Assembly: GCA_002105175.1 (NCBI GenBank)
Contig: MCGE01000004.1
Location: 1,302,001-1,366,000 of the forward strand
Direction: 5' to 3'
Length of the DNA: 64,000 bases
Source: Absidia repens
Taxonomy: Eukaryota > Mucoromycota > Mucoromycetes > Mucorales > Cunninghamellaceae
This document shows positions 59,575 to 64,000 of the stretch, piece by piece (the first letter of the stretch is position 1; each line of letters begins with the position of its first letter). The notes below the pieces were generated by a model that worked only from the letters and a program-made list of their open reading frames with translations, was not told the DNA's origin and did not search any database. Position numbers and translations under genes: made by a program.

Positions 59575-60429
59575 AATGAAGGCTGTGATAATTGATGTAT
59601 ATAAAGAAAATAAAAAAGAATGAGATAAAAAAGAAAGAGAAGGAATGAAATAGATAATAAAAAAAAAATCAATTTTATACCTTTTTGTTCCAGTACCGTA
59701 GAAATAAAAAAGATGTAGATTTATATGCTAGTAACCAGCCAATCAGATTGCTACATCAGGTTTTTGTCCAACCGAGGGTCCATGATTTTGCTTGAATCAA
59801 CCTTTTTAGTCCAGCCAAAATAAAAACGAAGATGCAAGTCAGCAAATCAGATTTCTCTAACCAATAATGATCGCCGTTTTGCCCGTTACATCTATTCCAC
59901 CCACTTTCCTCTCTTCCACTACTGCAAATCACACCATCACCCCAAATAGCATAAAGTCCGTTTTGCTTAAAAGTTTTTTTCTTTTTTCGACTTACCAATT
60001 TTTCCCGCCACTGACCATATCATAATACAAAAACATGAGATATAATCTAACATAGGCTTCTGTCAGTACGCGTTTTACCCTTCCTCCTTCCTTTGGTATG
60101 CTTTGCTTACCTTGAGCTGTCCAGTACATCACCATCCAAGGAAGAAGTGCCATGTCTTATTTTTATAATATTGGAGACTATATTTGCACCAACAACGACT
60201 TGCAAAAATACATGCAAGCAAATCCTTCGTAAAACATATGTTCCACTTTCTGGTTCGATCAGCATCTTGAAAAAATGAAGGGAAAAGGGAAAAGCAAATG
60301 TGAATTTGAAATCCCGTCCCACCTCATGTTTAATCACCGCCTTTCAATTTTTTTTTTTTTTTTGGTAAACCCTCGCCTCCCCTGTTTTAATTTTTTCCCT
60401 CTTCCTCTTTGCATCTTATATCGTTCATC
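59575..60429. promoter_or_regulatory. Divergent promoter, MET6 / RPL38
   Basis: 855 bp between two highly expressed genes. No CACGTG-type sulfur-control site was found here. Pyrimidine-rich tracts lie just before RPL38 (60340-60415), and poly-A runs lie at the MET6 end. Confidence 0.5.
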
Positions 60430-60731
60430 ATGGTAAGTTTTCAAAGAGCAATGACGAAATAAAAACGACGCACACAGTATCCGACTGAAAAATATTCCAC
60501 CAACAACGAAATCGATGGATAACGGAATGGATGGATGGATGGATGGATGGATGGATGGATGGGCCAAGAGAAAAACGAGACTAACACTTTTTTTTGTTGG
60601 ACCTTTTTAGCCCAAGCAGGTTCTGGACATTAAGCAATTCCTTGAAATCACCCGTAGAAAGGACGCCAAGTGTAAGTAGTATATGTTTATTATATTATAA
60701 CCCCCAAAAAAAGCAGTGATGTTCATTCAAC

Positions 60732-60768
<37 letters not shown>

Positions 60769-61010
60769 ACTATAGCTACTCTCGTCAAGAAGAATGGTGA
60801 CAAATACAAGTTCAAGGTTAGATGCTCTCGCTACTTGTACACTCTCGTTGTCAACGACAAGCAAAAGGCTACCAAGCTTAGACAATCCCTTCCTCCTGGT
60901 AAGTGATATTAAGATAATATATATATATATATATGGTATATCTACTTGAATCACTAATATCGCCTTTTTTTTTTTTGCGCACTATAGCTCTCCTTGTCAA
61001 GGATATCTAA
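60430..61010 (+). CDS. RPL38: 60S ribosomal protein L38 (eL38)
   Basis: Structural protein of the large ribosomal subunit. Four exons (60430-60432, 60611-60671, 60776-60898, 60988-61010) give 69 aa starting [20 protein letters not shown] and ending ALLVKDI, which is full length for eL38. The first exon is just the ATG, immediately followed by the intron; this is a common layout in ribosomal-protein genes. The first intron carries an ATGG tetramer run (about 60521-60560), and the second has a T-run of about 36 bases. A plus-strand AATAAA lies near 61072 in the 3' region. Confidence 0.98.
60521..60561. repeat. ATGG tetranucleotide microsatellite in RPL38 intron 1
   Basis: About nine to ten ATGG units in a row, read directly. 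Confidence 0.9.
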
Positions 61011-61182
61011 AGGAGCCCTGAAACCTCTCTCCTCATCTTTGCTAGTTAGTTAGTACAATATTGTGTTTATAAATAAAAAATAAAGATTTGGATCATAAAT
61101 TGATTGTTTTTTATTGTTTGATTGATGTATATATTATTGTAATGTATGGAAGGGTACGGGGTGAAAAATGGAATGAAACTAG

Positions 61183-61213
<31 letters not shown>

Positions 61214-61531
61214 TGTATAGAACAAAGCGAAACGGAAGTGAATTGTATAGAAATGCGGATTCAAATTGATTGTGTTTGACGATTGTATATGGGTGGATAA
61301 AGAGTGAGAACTGAAAGTGGACGGAAATTTACACGCACACATGGTAGAAACATACGATACATACACACAAAAAGAATTTCATATTGATTGAGTTTATTGT
61401 TTGACTACTGTATATGACTATTTGATATATAAATGTGTATAAAATGGGGGGGGTAGACTAATAAATACAACTAAAAGTAGCTATTTATATAATTGGGGCG
61501 GGGGAAGGAGCTGGCGTAGTTGCGTCGCTAT
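61011..61531. other. Convergent 3' region
   Basis: Between RPL38 (+) and the RhoGAP gene (-). It has an AT dinucleotide run at about 61182-61210. No gene is seen. Confidence 0.5.
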
Positions 61532-64000
61532 TCAATCATCGTCAAAAAAGGGATCCAAATCGTCGTGCCCATCATATGCGTCAAGATCGTCCGATGCAAT
61601 TTCTGATTTGGGTGTTTGATCCTTGGGTTTACGTGTCACATGATCTGCCACATCAAACATGACTTCGGCGACAGGCGGTGATGGTGATGGTGGAGATACA
61701 GCATTCTTCTGCGGAAGTAGTGGTGGTGATCCGTTGGTGATAGTAGACGGTGTGAATGAATGCCTTGTATTTGATGCCAATGTTGCTTGTTGATTGGATG
61801 ATTCATTGCCACGGAAAACGCCTAAACTCCACTTGGGTTCATCGACAATGCCGCCAGATCGCATAAATGACATGATACCACTTCGCTTTTTCGTCGTTGG
61901 GGAATCTGCATTAGTGGTTGGTGATGCCGATGACGTTGCATAATTAGCCGCTTGAGTAACCACTAAAGGACGTGCCTGTCGCCGTTTTTCACTTTCTGCA
62001 TGGGCTTGTAATATGGTGTCGGAGAAGATATCGTTAAAATGCTTGATAAGGTCGTACGTCAAATGAGCAGGCACACGGCTCGTCAGAGTGGTCAAGGATT
62101 CCCGGTTGCTTCGAATCATCACGTTTCCTAGCGATTGGCTAATGGCGGTAATAGTTTCATCAGGAATATCGTTATCCTTGACAAAGCTGGATAAAAGGGA
62201 AGAGTGAGTTTTATGTCATATCGAGGATATTATGATGAGGTTGATATACCTATTGATATGGCCAATGATTGATCGTAGAGTTTCAAAATGAGGAGATGGT
62301 AAACTGGCAATTAGATTGCTAACAGGCAGTAGAAGAAGACTAGTATCTCGCCCACCTAAATTGAAGAATTCAGTTAACTATTGCGGTTTATGATGTTTTT
62401 TTTGGGGGGTGGATCAGGAGTTCTTACTGTTTCCGTATAGGGCATGGGCAGCATCATACAGTTCAAAGGTGAAAAGACACTGTGGTAGTTCCAGCAAGTA
62501 AAGTCGCAAGAGAGCCACCAGCAGACCAGCATCATGTTGAAGTAAAAGATCCATTGTCACACGATCAGTAGAAATGTTGATGTCTGTTCGAAGAGAATGT
62601 ACTCGGTCAAGTGGTACACGTGTAGACCATAAAGTTTTCTTTTGTTCGACATCTAAGTCCTTCGATCCTGTACAGGTAAGACAAAATCTAATCAGTCATC
62701 GGTATTCATCCATTCGTCTGATTTCACTCTGATATTACCTTCTGTGATTGCTTCCAATAGTCGCTTAATAAACGTTGGTATATTTCCAGTTCCATTCTTT
62801 GCCAGTTCCATGAGTGGCACACCAAAAATTTGATCTAGTTGAGAAGGTCGTGAGTAATCATGATTCATTTTTATTAGGTGATTCATCTTACCGTGTGCCA
62901 CACCATGATAATAATTGTCATAGAGAACCGCTTTCGGTGAAAATCCAGCCACATAGTATTGTTGCACAATGTATTGTATATCCTGATCAGGCTTGAGCGA
63001 TTCCTGGTTAGCGATCAATTCTTCGATGATAGATTGGTCCATAGGTAAAGACGTTGATAAGCATGATGTGTATTCGGTAAAAGCATGCTTGATGGTTCGA
63101 ATACGTTGGATTTCGATTTGCTCCATTTCTGCAAAGTGGGCAAACTAACAAGATAAAAAGGCGTATTGTATGAGATAACCGTCATTCATGCATCTTCTTT
63201 TTTCTTTTTCTTCCTCTTTCTACTTACCAAGGCTTCCTCGATTATCATTCGCATTTGGTCCACCCTTTTCACGGCAGTTTGGTAGGCTTCATCTGCACGT
63301 TCCGCTTCGCTTCTCGCTTTTTTGTGTGGTTCATCCCCAGCGATTGTCATCAGTGTTGTTTTGCGTTCAAAGAATCCTCCAAGAGCTCCACCAGTTGCTG
63401 ACACACTATTGTTATCATCATCCCCATTTGTTGTTGCCATACCACGCCATTGGTAAAAGGAAGTTGGAGAAGCAATGAATTTGTTTCCACGTTGTCCCAC
63501 CAGACGCAGGACACCATAAGGTTGAATCAATTGTTGGCCCACCACATCAGCCATAGCTGGAGAATCCTTGCATTGAGCCAAATGTTGCTGAAGCCATCTA
63601 GCAATATTTTCACCAGTAGAAACATTTTGATATTTTCCAAGAATTGGGACCCGATATTCTTGTGTGGGAACGGAGGAGTGCATATTTTGTACCAGTTGAT
63701 CATATTCCATTTTTGTAAGAACCTGGTTTCCGAGATGAAGAGAATCGTTGTTTGTAGTGAAAGAAGAAGAATTGTTTTCGGTAGAATCGTCGCCATTGTT
63801 ATTTTCGTTGCCGGATTGTCCAATGGTGAGAGTTGCTGCTTTCTGAAGTGCCTGTTCTTCGGCCAAGTTGGCATCGCGACACCGGCGATGATATACATGT
63901 TTTGCCCGTTCCACATCTTTGACTAATCCATCAAGTTGCTTGATAGAAGTTTCCAAAGCTTGTTTGCTGGTGTTGACACGAAGTTTGTATTCATCTTGGA
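61532..64000 (-). CDS. RGD2: Rgd2-like Rho GTPase-activating protein (F-BAR, DEP, RhoGAP), 5' end missing
   Basis: Six exons are visible (64000-63228, 63144-62892, 62834-62739, 62667-62428, 62355-62250, 62186-61532); the N-terminus lies beyond base 64000. The order is F-BAR coiled coil (LVKDVERAKHVYHRRCRDAN), a DEP domain (STGENIARWLQQHLAQ with FIASPTSFYQW), the second half of the F-BAR (EAYQTAVKRVDQMRMIIEE), then RhoGAP (IFGVPLMELAKNGTGNIP, LLVALLRLYLLELPQCLF, LGNVMIRSN). A DEP inserted within an F-BAR followed by RhoGAP is the fungal Rgd2 architecture, which acts on Cdc42/Rho5 in yeast. The usual arginine-finger motif (GIFR) is not seen; the equivalent place reads KKTLWSTRVPLDRV. The tail is Pro/Ser-rich and ends in an acidic patch. 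Confidence 0.88.

Noticed and set aside
60290..60340. Tenth copy of the dispersed repeat near RPL38
   Set aside because: GAAATCCCGTCCCACC resembles the head, but no core or tail follows.

Overview
The window looks like nuclear DNA of an early-diverging filamentous fungus, most likely Mucoromycota/Mucorales (an Absidia- or Cunninghamella-like genome). The sequence is AT-rich. Every gene with a supported model is eukaryotic and split by short GT-AG introns, many of which carry very long poly-T or poly-A runs. Kinesin-1 is of the fungal type with an IAK tail, and there are CAF120/Skg3-type PH, Rgd2-type RhoGAP, bZIP and R3H proteins. I assembled gene models by hand by joining exons. Most complete ones close in frame and give lengths normal for their family (Met6-like 768 aa, RPL38 69 aa, kinesin-1 930 aa, EXO84 752 aa). 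No rRNA, CRISPR array, phage or bacterial operon is present.

Layout, left to right: mitochondrial ClpX/MCX1 (-, runs off the left edge); GAR1 (-); a repeat-bearing spacer; a myo-inositol/H+ symporter (-); a spacer with a reversed repeat copy and a degraded gene at 10.17-11.2 kb; EXO84 (+); a membrane alpha/beta hydrolase (+); a myristoylated EF-hand protein (-), divergent from an R3H protein (+); a spacer with a relic of a PP1 inhibitor; NAD kinase (+); a 3-kb repeat-rich spacer; kinesin-1 (-); a NEDD8 pseudogene (+); a bZIP factor (+); a repeat; a BUB3 relic (-); a kinesin-like coiled-coil protein without a P-loop (-), divergent from a CAF120-like PH protein (+); a LEA-like membrane protein (-); about 6 kb of repeats; methionine synthase MET6 (-), divergent from RPL38 (+); and an Rgd2-like F-BAR/DEP/RhoGAP protein (-, runs off the right edge).

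Two things stand out between the genes. First, nine copies of one dispersed element share a tRNA T-arm-like head, a conserved core containing a GGG-GAAA-CCC hairpin, and AATAAA-type tails; it behaves like a SINE or similar non-autonomous element. Second, decayed copies of conserved genes (NEDD8, BUB3, probably PP1 inhibitor-2) survive in spacers, which suggests duplication followed by gene loss. The most unusual intact gene is the kinesin-like protein at 41.0-44.4 kb: its N-terminus follows the whole kinesin motor fold in order but the ATP-binding P-loop is gone.

The genes belong to separate housekeeping pathways (mitochondrial proteostasis, rRNA pseudouridylation, inositol uptake, exocytosis and polarity, calcium sensing, NADP supply, microtubule transport, methionine synthesis, translation). 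I see no gene cluster with one shared function. All functional calls come from motif recognition by eye; no database search was run.
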